Assembly: GCA_024364805.1 (NCBI GenBank) | Contig: CM044488.1 | Coordinates: 128,495,457-128,530,112 of the forward strand | DNA from: Euprymna scolopes | Lineage: Eukaryota; Mollusca; Cephalopoda; Sepiida; Sepiolidae | Length of the DNA stretch: 34,656 nucleotides | Direction: 5' to 3' | Shown here: positions 8,389 to 20,037 of the stretch, in pieces | Layout: each line of letters begins with the position of its first letter | Position numbering within the stretch: position 1 is the first letter of the stretch | Program-made: the position numbers and the translations under genes | The notes under the pieces: model-generated | What the model saw: only the letters and a program-made list of their open reading frames with translations | What the model was told of the DNA's origin: nothing | The model's database searches: none

Positions 8389-11066
8389 CATTTCAATTCA
8401 AACAAAATGCTCCGTTCTTAATAATGGGCACACATTTATCGCAATGTGAACCCCTTCGTGATACATTTGAAAATCATACACACACACATACGCACACACC
8501 ACACTAGTTGATTGCATCCCAATGACTAAGGCAAAGAATTAGTCCACAATCAATATTTATTTTGGCAAAATGCCTATCATTTTTTCTTTACCACCTTATG
8601 CACGTTTCGCAACCCATAATGAAAACTATCTTTGGTTTATTTGGCTGCTCTTCAGAAACGAACAAATACAAAAAAAGAAAAGATTATTCCAATAAAAGAT
8701 AAAAAGATAGATTATTAAAATGGGAAGAATGTCAAGTCAAAAACATGAAAAACTCAATTGAAAGATGACAATTAGAGCCCCTCTCCTATTGGAAAATTTA
8801 CAAGCCGTCATTTATATATATATATATATATATATATTAGTGTGTATTAAGGCAATATTCTGGCATTTGAAGTAAACATTAGAATTCCTTTGCTTATATC
8901 TTTTGGATTTTCCTAATAATCATTTAAGTTTCCAAATCAAAAAAATTATTAAATGTTTTATATTTGCTGAAAGGAAATTCCTAAGACATATTGGAACTTG
9001 GTAAACAAAGATGATGCTCCAAAATAATTTAGGGGAGAGTTTAAAAACAAACCTAGCTGCATAACTTTTCATCACATGCCTGAAGCTGATGCAACTGCTT
9101 TGAAACATTAACATAGAAATATTCTAAAAAAGGAGAAATTGATGAGCCGACAAAGCAATTGTGATCAGAACTTATCGTACAAATCAGAGACAAATTAGTG
9201 GAAAATTCTCTTAAACTGTATTTAACCAACAACTACATTTTCCAACTTTCAATAAAACTTGAAGACAAATTTCTTTTGTCCAAAGATTACATATTGCTTC
9301 CATCATTTTTTAAAAAAAGTATTAAAGTTTACAAACGAAATACATATTATCAGCTGATAAAACATACAATTTATTTTTTTAATTTTCTGCTGCCAACACA
9401 TCAGCCATGTCTATATTTCTCATGAATAAAAAAATGTGCCAAATTTAAAACATTGCATATTTTTTAATGGTATACAGGATAACTAAACTAAACGCATACC
9501 AGATAATAAATTTCTTTTGGCCTCAAAATCTGAACTGGATAGTATCAAATTTTTTTTTTCTTTTTCTTTTCTCATATTTACCAGAACTCTTTATCAGAAC
9601 AACTTATTTATTTAGAAAAAAAAAATACACAGAACAGAAGCAAACATTATATATATAAGAAATAAATAATGATAAAAAATAAAATTCATCATAAAAGCAA
9701 ATAAAAAAACAAAATGAAATAGATAAAAAATATATGAATGAAATAAAGAATAAAACATAATAAAAATGGAATGAAGATAAATTAAAAAATATAAAAATGA
9801 AATAAAATTAGAATATTAAATTTAAAAAACGAAAATAAAACAATATTAAATGTTGATAAAAATAAAATACAAATAAAACACCTCAGATTAATTCAATTTT
9901 GTTCACAACTCAAAATCATAAAAGTTACAATCTAAAAAGAAATGTTGATTTTGTTTTCCTGGCATCATAAAAATTTGCTCTACTTCATCCACAGCCAGCT
10001 TTCCATTTGCCAATATGCTGTTTAATACACGGTTATTACTATATTTTGACATTAAACACGGAATTCCAAACAAAAAATCTTCAGCTTATATAACGAGCAG
10101 ATAAAATACATAATATTTTATAAAATGAAATGCCATGGAGACAGGATATGAAAAAAAGACAAGAAAAAAATTAAACACAGAAATAAATAAAAAATGAGAG
10201 CTTTACCGGTTTCATTCAGTTCAACAAAGAATTTTCTGAAAATGTTCATTAGCCTGAATAAGATCAGTAAAGCTGTCATTTAAAACATTACATATTAATC
10301 ATATGTGTTTTTAAGAGTAAGCTTTGAAAATTTAACCTCAGTATATAAAAATATGAGGTGTATTAATAGGACAATCGTTGTCAATCTTTCAGAAGATGAC
10401 AGTTTCACTTACAGACATAAAATCTATTTTATAATAAGATTATATCTGTTATAAAATGTCATAATAAACTATGTAGGGATTGCTGTTATTAGTATGAAGA
10501 TGATCTTTCTGAATATAATCCTTTCTTGGCATGGAGAGCGAGAGAAAGATAAAGATAGAGAAACCTAAGATTAATTATAATCTAAAATGCAAAAATTGTT
10601 GCATTGTTCCATTCTTCAGTTGGTATAACAAAAATTCTGCACACTTTATATCCTTATGACTAAATTTTATGTTGATATAAAATACTTAGCATAGTCTTGG
10701 CAAAAAGAACACCCTTTTCTTCATTTGTGGCCATTTTGAACAATTTTTTCACACACACAAATAATGTACCATATAATATTTACTATTGAGGATTTTTCCT
10801 TTCTCAAAATAATTGATGAACAAAATATCTTGCACATCATAAAATAAGCCTCCTATTGTTTGCGTCTTTTCTCATTTTGGATTGCTTTCACCTGAATGCC
10901 AATTTGACTCCAGAGTGAAGTGGATTCACGTTTAACTAATATTGTTGGTTATTGTTAAAAATGCCTCTGAACTTTAAACTAATACCAAGTTAAATATCAA
11001 TCATTTTAGATAATAAAATCTAAATGATATACATTGAAAGATATTCTAATTAAATAAGGACTTTTA

Positions 11067-11103
<37 letters not shown>

Positions 11104-11725
11104 ATAGGAGCACTTAAAGAATATTTTTTTATAATCTTCAAAAATACAGAAATTAAGGCATAATAATGTTGTAATTTCTCTATAAATTTTAAAATAAAAT
11201 TAAATTTTGAGCTTCCATAGAAATTCTATGAGTCACCTTGTTTATTTTGAGGGAACAAAGGTCGGTTTCGGTTATTAAACTCACTTTTTGGGGAATAATT
11301 AAGCAATGTTTTTTTTTTTTAATTCGGCATCGTAAGACTTTACTAATTAACTTTGAAATACTTCAAGAAAACTAATATTTATTCTTCAAGGAATTTTTAC
11401 AATTTATCTAACTTTCAAATTCAGTGAATTTTCGAGTTTCTGTAGCCACTGTGAAAACATATCATTACAATTTTTTTTCATGTGTAAAAATATATTTTTT
11501 CCTTTAAAAGATTGACTTTAAGCTTTAATCTTTCAAACACAATCCAAAAGTAATCAAAAACTTATAAGCCGGGTTTCATAATGATGGGCCTATCAGTTTT
11601 CACTATTAGATTGCACATACCTAATATACACTCATCCGTTAGCACTAGTTAACGGATGGCAAAGTTATTGAACATAATTTTGTTTGTAGATTCAAATTCA
11701 TAGTTAATGGAGGTAAATGTTTTTC

Positions 11726-12644
11726 CTTTTTACATAGGCATCACCACATTATCAAGGCCAAGAGGCCACTCAAGGATAAGGGTTAAAGAGTGTACAGTAG
11801 AAATTGGACAATAGAGTAATCATTAGTAATGAAAATTTGGTAAATTTGATAACTTATATGGAACGGCTCATCAAGAACTTATTTACGTTAGACTTGAACA
11901 CAACCATATTGTAGTCAGCCGGAAAGCAGGAAAACGGAAGACAATTCCACAGGCGTGCAGTTCTAAGAAAGAAGCTTTGTTCATGGAATCTACGTTTAGG
12001 TTTAGGCACAGATAAAGAGTGGGGGGAATTATTGATAGTGTTTACAGCTAGACGAGTGTTTCTTGTGAAAGTTTGGCGAGGGGGGACCATAGATTGAAGC
12101 TCAGTCGAACACTTTCCATGAAAATAACGATACATCAGAGACAAACTCGCAACATCTCTTCTGTGAGATAGAGGTTGCAAGGAGGAGAAAAGGACATCTC
12201 CTACGAGGCTACGAAGTCTATTTTGAACTTTATCAAGGCAGGACAAGTCCTTTCTAGCAGCTCCTGCCCAGATTTGGCAACAGTATTCCATCCTTGGACG
12301 TACCTGGCTCTTATATAGATAGAGAATAGCATCAGCAGTGAGATATTTACCGGATCGATAGAAAGATCCCACCATTTTTCCAGCTGCCTTGGCAACAGAT
12401 TTGATGTACGTGTTCCATTTAAGATCAGGAGTAAAGGTCAAGCCCAGAAGCTTGTCAAAACTTGAGGCCTCCTGAAGACGAGAGCCATTCATTTCAATTC
12501 ATGCCAGATGTGGATTAGAATGTTGATGATGTAAAGAGAGAAGCTTGGTTTTAGATGCATTAAAAGTAACCAGCCACTCCTTTCCCCATTGTACTACGTG
12601 CTCAAGATCAGAGGAAAGAGAATTGGAGAGAACTTGGTCGTTCC
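11726..12644 (-). mobile_element. Same LINE family, 3' fragment with an intact 212-codon C-terminal frame
   Basis: The open frame at 11854-12492 (minus) covers the RT thumb and C-terminal region: LLGLTFTPDLKWNTYIK, YLTADAILYLYKSQVRPR, MEYCCQIWAG, then FFLRTARLWNCLPFSCF and FKSNVNKFLM. It corresponds to the last third of the copy at 23145-25446 and does not share that copy's frame break in the YKSQVRP region. Upstream, homology continues to about 12644, with a TCA-to-TGA stop just before the open frame (HLA-stop-IEMNG). The 3' UTR carries the family signature on the minus strand near 11750. No RT catalytic motif is included, so this is a dead 5'-truncated insertion. It lies in the same orientation as PKA. 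Confidence 0.9.
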
Positions 12645-12719
12645 TAATTTATATTGAGTTGTTCTATTACTTATCTAAAACATACCAACATGTACACTGT
12701 ATATCATTTAAATGAGTTG

Positions 12720-13220
12720 ATGTATAATGCCGATGATGTCCATATTACCATACTTTACTGAGAGCTCAACAAGGCATGCATGAGGATTACTGGCAACCTG
12801 AAATTGACCAACCTGTCTTTCTATAGAATGTCCAGAATCACTACCGCAGATCTGTCGAAGCGAACACCAGTATCTTTCCGTCTGTGTTGGTAGAATTAAT
12901 CAGAAACACAACAACAACAAGGCTCTTCCGGCACCAAAAGACGACCTCTCAGCAGGCTCTGAAATCTTCCGGTAAGAGTGAGTAACACTCAACTGGGCCC
13001 AAGTGAAGGTTGTCAAAACATGGAACAACCTGTACAAGTCGGGTTATGTACAGCATGTTCGGGGTTTCTGCAGCGCTGACATGCACACATTTTCACAGAC
13101 TGCCCTCTAAGCTAGGCATGCTCAGTGCTCAGATGTGAACTTGACGGATGCTTCGGACACTGTGTGATGATGGATTTTGCGGTGGAGTAGAATGCTATGA
13201 TACTTTAAGGAACTAAAAAT
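12720..13220 (+). other. Unclassified GC-richer block
   Basis: This stretch has a richer base composition than its surroundings and shows no open frame over 100 codons or motif I can name. It begins about 75 nt beyond the truncated 5' side of the LINE at 11726-12644. It may be an old element. Confidence 0.3.
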
Positions 13221-13527
13221 GGTAAAAGTTTGTGTTACATATTTAAATTAAGAGGAAATGAGAGAATTTGGTGCATAAAATTACAAAAGATTGACCACCC
13301 CTGGACTAATTGAAAAATATAAGTATATAATCAGGTGCAATACAATTTATGATAATGTTTGGATTATATGGAACCTACACAGATTTTGCATTTTTACACT
13401 AATACAAACTAAGAAATGTATTGCAATCAAAACATTTAAATTTTGCACACAAGAACCTAAAAGATTAAATGTACTAAGTTGTGTGAGAATTTTCTTGGAA
13501 TTTTATCTTGAATTTTATCGGATTATG

Positions 13528-13567
<40 letters not shown>

Positions 13568-13624
13568 AAAAATGCAAAGCCAAAAGTTAGTCTTTAAGTT
13601 TAACTTTGGTGCTGTGAAACTTAC

Positions 13625-13707
13625 CTAAATCTGCCTATGCGTCTAAGATGAGAGAACATCTCACCTCCTGTGACAAACTCTAGAACCATGTAAAGATTCG
13701 AATTATC
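13625..13707 (-). CDS. PKA catalytic subunit, hinge and helix D exon (residues ~112-139)
   Basis: This 83-nt exon encodes [18 protein letters not shown] followed by SHLRRIGRF and the first two bases (AG) of a serine codon. It matches PKA residues 112-138. The hinge Glu121 is present, as are Glu127, which contacts the ATP ribose and the substrate P-3 Arg, and the C-spine Met128. The gatekeeper Met120 of mammals is Leu here, and Tyr122-Val-Pro is Phe-Val-Thr. I recall a similar VLEF segment in nematode PKA, so this looks like ordinary variation. The 3' splice site is CAG|GAT and the 5' splice site is TTTAG|gtaagt, a strong donor. The exon ends in phase 2, exactly what either downstream alternative exon needs, since both begin with T to complete AGT (Ser139). 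Confidence 0.96.
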
Positions 13708-14183
13708 CTGGAAAGAACAAAAAACGTTCAAGAATCAATGTTTGAAAAATACAATGAAAGATTTTTATTTAGAGTTTTAAAAAGTAAACTTGTAGTGGAA
13801 AAAGAGGGTAATCCATTAAAAAAAAAAATCATTTGTTATTCTAATTAAATACATTTTGAAAATTTTTAATAAATCAGTTGCTAAATGAGGAACATTCTTT
13901 ATAATGTACCTATTTACTTGCCTCTGAATGAGGGTATAGTAAAATACAAAGTCGATTTTTAATGTGGGGACAATCCAGCTCCCAAAAAGTGGCACTCTGG
14001 ATAGGAACAAAAATAAAAATTGCCTCAGTCATGAAGGATTTCTCCTCCACTGATCAAAAACAGAAAAGGCACAGTGTAGCATCAGAACGGATACTACATT
14101 GTCATCTTGGCCCTAAGGACAATGTAGTCAAATTGAATCTTACATGAAAACCCGATTATTAACACAACACAAATATAGTGTAA

Positions 14184-14235
14184 CTAGATCTCCCGACCTG
14201 GTGTTGCCCGGTAGTGTATTTACTTGCAATTTGTT
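14184..14235 (-). mobile_element. Helitron-like 3' end
   Basis: On the minus strand an ACCGGGCAACACCAGGT hairpin is followed 8 nt later by CTAG and then T, the usual Helitron 3' terminus. The matching 5' end to the right was not identified, so only this terminus is called. Confidence 0.45.
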
Positions 14236-14539
14236 TTCCTCTTTTCTTAATTATAATTTTTTGTTTCCAAAAAACAATATTTTTTTAGTTTTAATCCTCA
14301 AAATTAACTATATGGACGAATACAGAGTTACATATTAAATCTAATTGCATTTTATTCTTAACATGCTGCAATGATTGACAAGAAAAATTAACGACCAGAA
14401 TTAAATGAACAGTTTTTATAAGCGGAAAACTATCAATAACAAAGAAATGAAACTAGATGAAATGTATTAGATGTAATTAAAAACAAGAATATTTTGTAAT
14501 AAATTATTGTGATGTATTGTTTAACTTAAGCCATTCAAT

Positions 14540-15250
14540 ATTTTGAATGACTATGGTATGCTGAACCAATATCAGGTACAACAGAGTCACTGACTAATGT
14601 TCACCATGTTTAATAACAAAGGATAAAATGTTTTGTTGATTTTTTTTTTAATGATTCAGACATTTTCATTTTGTCTTGGTGTGGTATTCACCCAGCTTGA
14701 AATGTCTTTCTCCTTTGCCTGCATCATGTATCTGATCATAATAGTCCACACATGGCAGTCCTGTGCAAACTAAGATGGTAAGTCAATCTCTATTCTATCA
14801 ACAAAGACCAACAATTTGCACAGGTCTTGCAGTTTTTTAGTTCAACATGTTTGCAGCAATTTGTGAAACCAAGAGGAGAATTCTTCTAATCAATTTTCCT
14901 GCTTTATGACGAGCTGCACAAATGATGCCGCTGCCACAGCACAGAGAAGAGTTATTGTAGATTCAGTTGTCAACGCAGGCAAGTTACAGACATGAAATCC
15001 ATACAATAGGAGTGTAAAATGCTATAGAGAGAGCCGTTGTCAAATCCTTCAGTTTTTGCTGGTTGGCAGCCCTCATAGGCTAGGTTGCATAGCCATAGAG
15101 GATAATCCATCCCAGGTAGATATGATCTTTAGCAGCAACAAGATTTCTGTCCCACAGGCATCAGTGCAGATTAGATTTTGCCTAAGTCAGTCAATAAAGA
15201 CATGTACAAGTTTTAACTATGCATTAAAAAGTCATTTAAAGTGTTACTTA
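14540..15250. other. Unclassified block, possibly an old repeat
   Basis: The base composition is more even than in the surrounding intron. Short stretches on the minus strand look coding-like (for example KLGEYHTKTK near 14690) but are interrupted. No family was recognised. Confidence 0.3.
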
Positions 15251-15439
15251 TCTTTAATTTAAAGAACCATATCATGAACATTAGATGTTAAAAAAAAAAA
15301 AATTTAATACATTATTTGGATTCTTCCGACTACTGCTCTCATCTTGAGCATTATTTTCACGTTCTGGTTGATGTAACTTCTGACTCATGTGTATCTGTCG
15401 AACTTGTGAATTTGCATGGAATTTCAAACGGAACCATTT

Positions 15440-15815
15440 ATTTAATCCATGGCGGTAGCAAGCTCTTGCCGAACATACATGAAAAACACTTGTTTAGCTG
15501 AAAACACTATCAATTTCCCCCAATCTTTATTTGTGCCTAAACCTAAACATAGATTCTATGAACAAAGCTTCTTTCTTAGAACTGCACACCTGTGGAAATC
15601 TCTTCCGTTTACCTGCTTTCATGCTGACTACAATATGGCAGCCTTCAAGTCCAATGTAAACAAGTTCTTGATGAGCCATTCCCCTTAAGTAATCCTATTT
15701 ATCAAATTTACACTTCTAATATTATCCTTTTGACTACTGTACACTCTTTTAACCTTATCCTCGATTGGCCTATGGGCCTTGATAAGTGGTGATTCCTTTG
15801 TAAAAAAAAAAAAAA
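15440..15815 (+). mobile_element. Same LINE family, short 3' fragment
   Basis: The final part of the LINE protein is readable from 15449: ENTINFPQSLFVPKPKHR, then YEQSFFLRTAHLWKSLPF and FKSNVNKFLMSHSP-stop. The 3' UTR follows with GGGCCTTGATAAGTGGTGAT and an A14 tail at 15802-15815. A deletion seems to remove about 35 nt near the 5' side of the homology, and the exact 5' boundary is uncertain. It is antisense to PKA, in the intron between exons 4 and 5. Confidence 0.88.
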
Positions 15816-15867
15816 GGCTAATAGTAATAGTTCCAGTAATTCGCAATTGTATTTTGAGTGTCACCTG

Positions 15868-15958
15868 CACTGAGGATTGAACCTTCAATCTCCTCCAGCA
15901 AAGTGTCACTTACAACTGAATTTACCAAGTACTTTATCCACTACGCCATGGGTCTTTG
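15868..15958 (-). repeat. tRNA-derived SINE remnant
   Basis: On the minus strand there is a good A box (TGGCGTAGTGG) and an exact B box (GGTTCAATCC). The spacing is longer than in a tRNA gene and there is no cloverleaf or anticodon stem that I can fold. Confidence 0.65.
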
Positions 15959-15959
15959 C

Positions 15960-16076
15960 TTTAATAAATTTTACATTGAAAATTTACATTGTGAAAATAA
16001 CACTGAAGATGAGAACTGTAGTTCAAAGAATCCAAATATGAATAATCAATCCTCATCTCAAAACTTCAGAAACAAT
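15960..16076 (+). repeat. Copy of the dispersed repeat seen at 700-1400
   Basis: It carries TGTGAAAATAACACTGAAGA, AAAGAATCCAAATATGAAT and ATCAATCCTCATCTCAAAA, matching the family at 700-1400. It follows directly on a SINE remnant. Confidence 0.5.
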
Positions 16077-16807
16077 TTTTTTTTTTTTTTAAAGACTTTG
16101 AAAGGGTTAATGAGCTTAACAACAAAGTCTGTTATTGGGATCCATTTTTATGACAGTAAAAGAAATTCAGACAAAGCACAGAGAGACATATGAAACCGAT
16201 AAAAAAAAACAAAAAAAAACAATAAAAAACAAAACAAAAACAAAACAAAAAAACAATATAGTGATAAGGGTGGGGAAATGGTGGTCGGCAGGTTCCATTT
16301 CCTGGCTGTTGCATCATCAATTGGACATTCAGTGAGAACACCATTCATTTCTGTTTTTCAAAAGAGGTCATCACTCTCTCTTTACTTACTGTGATGATAT
16401 AAAGAGACCCTGTGTGTCGTAGTCGGCAGGTCTGACTTTCAAGGACATGTAGGATGTCATCAGCCACCAGTGTCTCTAATCGGATCAGCAAGAAGATCCA
16501 ATTAATCGGTTCAAATAACAAACAGAAAACATTTGCACACTCAAGTCGAATTTCAATGGTGATATCCCAGCAGCAAGTCGAATTATGCAAGTGATAAGTC
16601 TATGATATGTTAAACTTCGTATCCCTGAAAATTTAAACTGCATTTTTAATTTATTATTATTTATTTTATTTAAAAGTAAATGGATAAATTTTTGTTTCAG
16701 CCAAAGTTTTGTCAATGAAAATATGTCAGTGCTGAACCAATCTTCAGTAAAAAAAATAAATAAATAAAAAATAAACGATTTGTACAAGAAGAGAAACCAA
16801 TTTTTAC

Positions 16808-16906
16808 CTTGTAATGATATTCTAGGCTCACAAGAAATGGAAAAGAAACTGCTTGTAAAATTCTTTTTTCATTTAATGTATGTTCCACTTGTTTTAGTTT
16901 GACCAC
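16808..16906 (-). CDS. PKA catalytic subunit, exon covering helix C (residues ~79-111)
   Basis: This 99-nt exon encodes 33 residues beginning [18 protein letters not shown] and ending LVSLEYHYK. It closely matches mammalian PKA C-alpha residues 79-111. It contains the helix C Glu (Glu91 in PKA numbering, in the LNEKR motif) that pairs with the ATP-binding Lys, and both regulatory-spine leucines (Leu95, Leu106). The exon is preceded by a pyrimidine-rich tract ending in CAG and followed by AAG|gtaaaa, so both splice sites are good. It is phase 0 at both ends. From memory, the 99-nt length equals the corresponding vertebrate PRKACA exon. The ATP-site Lys72 and the glycine-rich loop belong to the preceding exon, which I could not find in the 17.7 kb upstream. 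The product is a cytosolic and nuclear Ser/Thr kinase held inactive by regulatory subunits until cAMP binds them. Confidence 0.95.
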
Positions 16907-17239
16907 CTGGAAAATTGTAAAAAGAAAAATCAGTTTTAATAAAAAGTAAAGAAACATGGGATTTAGATTGAGGGAGATATTCCGTAGAGAAAATTATTTT
17001 GAAGTAAGAAAATTCTTAAAAGATAATATTGATATCTCCTTTTCTTAATGCATGAGGTCCAGATCACATGACTATCAGCTGATGAACAATTAGTCGATTA
17101 AGCCATGTCAATATCATTGATATAAATAATACCACTCATAAACCCACTTTGTCTTATCTACCTTTCAGGGCTGACTATTGAAAAGGCAACATGTTTACCA
17201 ACATTTTCCCTTCTCCCTCCTTTCGAGTTCAGTCATCAA

Positions 17240-17600
17240 CCTAATAGGCCCTGCACTATCAATCAAACTCCAACCTTTGTCTTATTGCTGAAATGTTGCA
17301 TCCCTGGGACTGTTTTACAAATACTTTAATGGAAAGTGTTCCAACAAACTCCAAGCACTTGTACCCCTAAATGTAAATACCCTCCTCCTCCCCGCCAGAC
17401 TAACCTGACAAGCAATAAAATCTCACTCTTACAAGGTTGAGATCCCTAGATGCCAAAAAGCATTTTATAATAGTTTCTCCTCTCAAACTTTGTGATTCCC
17501 TTGAATCCCTACTTCCCTGATTGTACTGACATGCAGAAATTCAAGTGTAAGATTAACAGACATCTTGCTGCTCAACTCCCTACATAGCATCACTGTCTAA
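17240..17600 (+). mobile_element. Related jockey-like LINE fragment, different subfamily
   Basis: Reading across frames gives NVASLGLFYKYFNGKCSNKL, QALVPLNVNTLLLPARLT and then a region like the terminal LWNSLP...FK..INRHL segment. The order of motifs matches the C-terminal tail of jockey-superfamily ORF2, but the residues differ consistently from the family above. Several stops and frame changes are present. The 3' end is near 17600 and no signature tail is visible. Confidence 0.65.
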
Positions 17601-18553
17601 TTAGTCTCAAATAGTAGCCTCTTATATCAAAGTGGCACAGTAACTTTGTTTGGGATGGAAAAAAAAAAGGGTGGGTGGGGGAAACATTGGTTTGTCTGCG
17701 CTTCCTGTTCTTGTCTAGAATAATTCTTGGACATGCAATTGTGTCTTCGCCACCAGACGACATCTGTTGCGATGCTTTTCAGCTATTCACACAAGCAGTT
17801 GTTACCACAGTCAAACCAATTTTGTTTCTACGTTGCCCCTGCACAAGTACACCATTTCAACGCATTAAGAATTTGACATTTGTTTATATATTATTTATGA
17901 TCGTAAATAAATCCACATTTTTATATACACGGGTTTAGTTTTTATTTTCTAGGTGTCGTGTAAAGCCTATTTAGAGAACAATCCATGATTTATTACAATT
18001 TGTAGCTGATAAACAAGTTGGTTGTTGGGTTTTACCCCAGGTCAATCGTTGTTGCGTCATTTTATGTTGAACCTGCATGTCTTTGTAAATTCATTTGTTT
18101 TGAAGGCATCAATTGCGTAAGTAATGTCGTTAAACGATAGATGCGGCTCTGGCACTTCAGGGCAGATTGTACCTGAGAGTAATGCTAACTAAGGATGATT
18201 CCACAATAAAAAAAAAGTTCCTAAATTAGGGCACCGTCCTTCAAATATAGTTAAAGGCCAAATGCTGAACCACAGGGAAAAAGCAGATGTCACAGAAGAG
18301 TTTTTCTTTTTTTGAACTGAATGTTTTCACAATTTTTTTTTTCCACTGATCAAAAAAAATTTGATCAGTCTAAATGATGCTCTTACAATTGCAGGAATGA
18401 ATTATTGGACAGGTTCTACAGGTTGAGCAGAAAATAGTCACCCCCACCTCTGCCTAATTTTCAACAACAAAAAAGACAGGTTTTATATGGAAGTAGCAGC
18501 TTGTATAAAATTCTTTGCTCTATTTAAATGCCAACTGAACACATCAATCATTA

Positions 18554-19058
18554 TCTATTTATAAAAGTGAGAATGTGTGTGTGTGTGTGTGTGTGAGAAC
18601 ACTTTTCAGCACATACTCAATGAATTTTTCATCTACAGACTTGAAATTTGGTACATAGGATATTCAGACACGTGGAAAATTTTAATTGGTTTTCATCCGG
18701 AAAAAAGAGCTGCTAAGGGGTCAAAATTGCAAAATTGGTACTTAAGGGTTGTAGAATTTTGATCTATTTGTCAACTGTTTCATGACTGCGCATGCATGAA
18801 TCGTTCACATTATGTTAAGAATAAGTATGTTTGAAAACATTTTTTAAAAATCGTGTCAATGTGGCCTAATGGTTATCATATTTGATTCACTGTCTTTAGG
18901 TTTTTCTTTCGATCTCAGCTGGAGTATTTTTTTCTGAAAAAAAAATGAACAGTTTAGAAAAAACATAATTGCATGCACACGTCTCAGTTTCTTTCCATTT
19001 ATTTTTTTTACAGAATTTAATGTTACATTTAATACCAGGCAATGCCGAGCACATCTAG
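18554..19058 (+). mobile_element. Non-autonomous Helitron-like element
   Basis: It begins TCTATTTATAAAAGTGAGAA after an A and ends CTAG before a T. A degenerate hairpin (GGCAATGCC core, near 19038) lies about 10 nt before the end. This matches the A|TC...CTRR|T pattern of Helitrons. No Rep/helicase coding is present. A GT microsatellite sits near the left end (18576-18595) and a SINE remnant lies inside. The family assignment rests on the termini alone. Confidence 0.5.
18858..18930 (+). repeat. Degraded tRNA-like SINE head inside the Helitron-like element
   Basis: GTGGCCTAATGGTTATCATA fits an A box. The B box is decayed (TTTCGATCTC). Confidence 0.4.
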
Positions 19059-19274
19059 TACATCTATATAACAAAGTCAGTCAAATTCTTAAGTTGTCAT
19101 TGAAAAGTTCTTTCCAACAAAATCAATATTTCATTCTGAATAGCCCGTTTTCATTGTGGATCATGCCAGCATCTTCACGACAAACTGTTATTCAATTTAA
19201 TTTCTTTCAGAAAATACTTGATCCAGTTAGAAAGATTTGGAAAATGGACACATTTGTCAATAATGACTGAAATA

Positions 19275-19992
19275 TTAGGTTGGTGCAAAAACAATATCGT
19301 TTTCGCACATGTTACTTTCATATATGATTTCAGAATTAACTCATTGATATATATATACATAACCATGTTATATATCATTTTGAAGCGCGTTTTTCACACT
19401 ATTGGATCATGTTATTCGTTACCGTTCTCAATCATTCATTTTTTTTTTTTCAGGTTTTTCGACAGCATGGACAAAATTCAAATCTGCAGGATTTTCTTGT
19501 TTCTGTTCAAATTGGGCCAAAAAGCTGCCGAGACAAAAGCTTGTGATACTAATGATGCATTTGGCCCAAGAACCGCTAATGAACATGTGACAAAACAGCG
19601 GTAAAAGAAATTTTGTAATGGTGACGAGAGCTTCAAAAGATGAAGATGGTCACGGCCAGCCAACTGCAGTTGATAATGAACATTTGAAAGTCTTAATTGA
19701 AGTTGATCCTCACAAAACCACACGAGAAATTGCTGTTGAATTCGAGATCGACCAGTTGACAGTCGTTCGGCATTTAAAGCAAAGAGGAAAATGAAAAAAG
19801 TTGGATAAATGGGTGCCGCAAAAAAAAAAATCATCATTTTGAAGTGTCTTCTAGGCTCCTTCTGTGCAACAAAAACGACCTATTTCTCAAGCGGATTGTG
19901 ACATGTGATGAGAAGTGAATCCTCTACGACAACCAGCGACAGTGGTTGGATGCTGGAGAAGCTCCACAACATTTCCCGAAACTGAAATTTCA

Positions 19993-20037
<45 letters not shown>

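Larger units (their letters stand above)
6738..13624 (-). other. PKA intron between exon 5 and exon 6a
   Basis: This 6,887-nt intron runs from the gtaagt donor at 13624 to the acceptor at 6738. It carries a copy of the dispersed repeat near 7180-7290, an A28 run, TA and CA microsatellites, a very A-rich stretch (9650-9900), a T29 run, a LINE 3' fragment in the same orientation as the gene (11726-12644), and an unclassified GC-richer block (12720-13220). The intervals 7430-7960, 8840-9650 and 9900-11060 hold nothing I can name. Confidence 0.75.
13708..16807 (-). other. PKA intron between exon 4 and exon 5
   Basis: This 3,100-nt intron contains a Helitron-like 3' end (14184-14235), an unclassified GC-richer block (14540-15250), a LINE 3' fragment antisense to the gene (15440-15815), a tRNA-derived SINE remnant (15868-15958) joined to a copy of the dispersed repeat (15960-16080), and an A-rich AAAACA stretch (16200-16255). 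I see nothing recognisable in 16260-16800. Confidence 0.75.

Noticed and set aside
11633-11658. Small hairpin CATCCGTTA...TAACGGATG
   Set aside because: A 9-bp stem in AT-rich DNA without context; expected by chance in a window this size.
13291-13590. 99-codon plus-strand frame ending in a long Lys run
   Set aside because: It is open only because of the A38 homopolymer; the rest has no recognisable domain.
15868-15958. Functional tRNA gene
   Set aside because: The A and B boxes are good, but the spacing and lack of an acceptor stem or anticodon arm fit a SINE head.
17675-17938. 87-codon plus-strand frame
   Set aside because: It begins in a purine-rich run and has no motif I recognise; a chance frame is likely.
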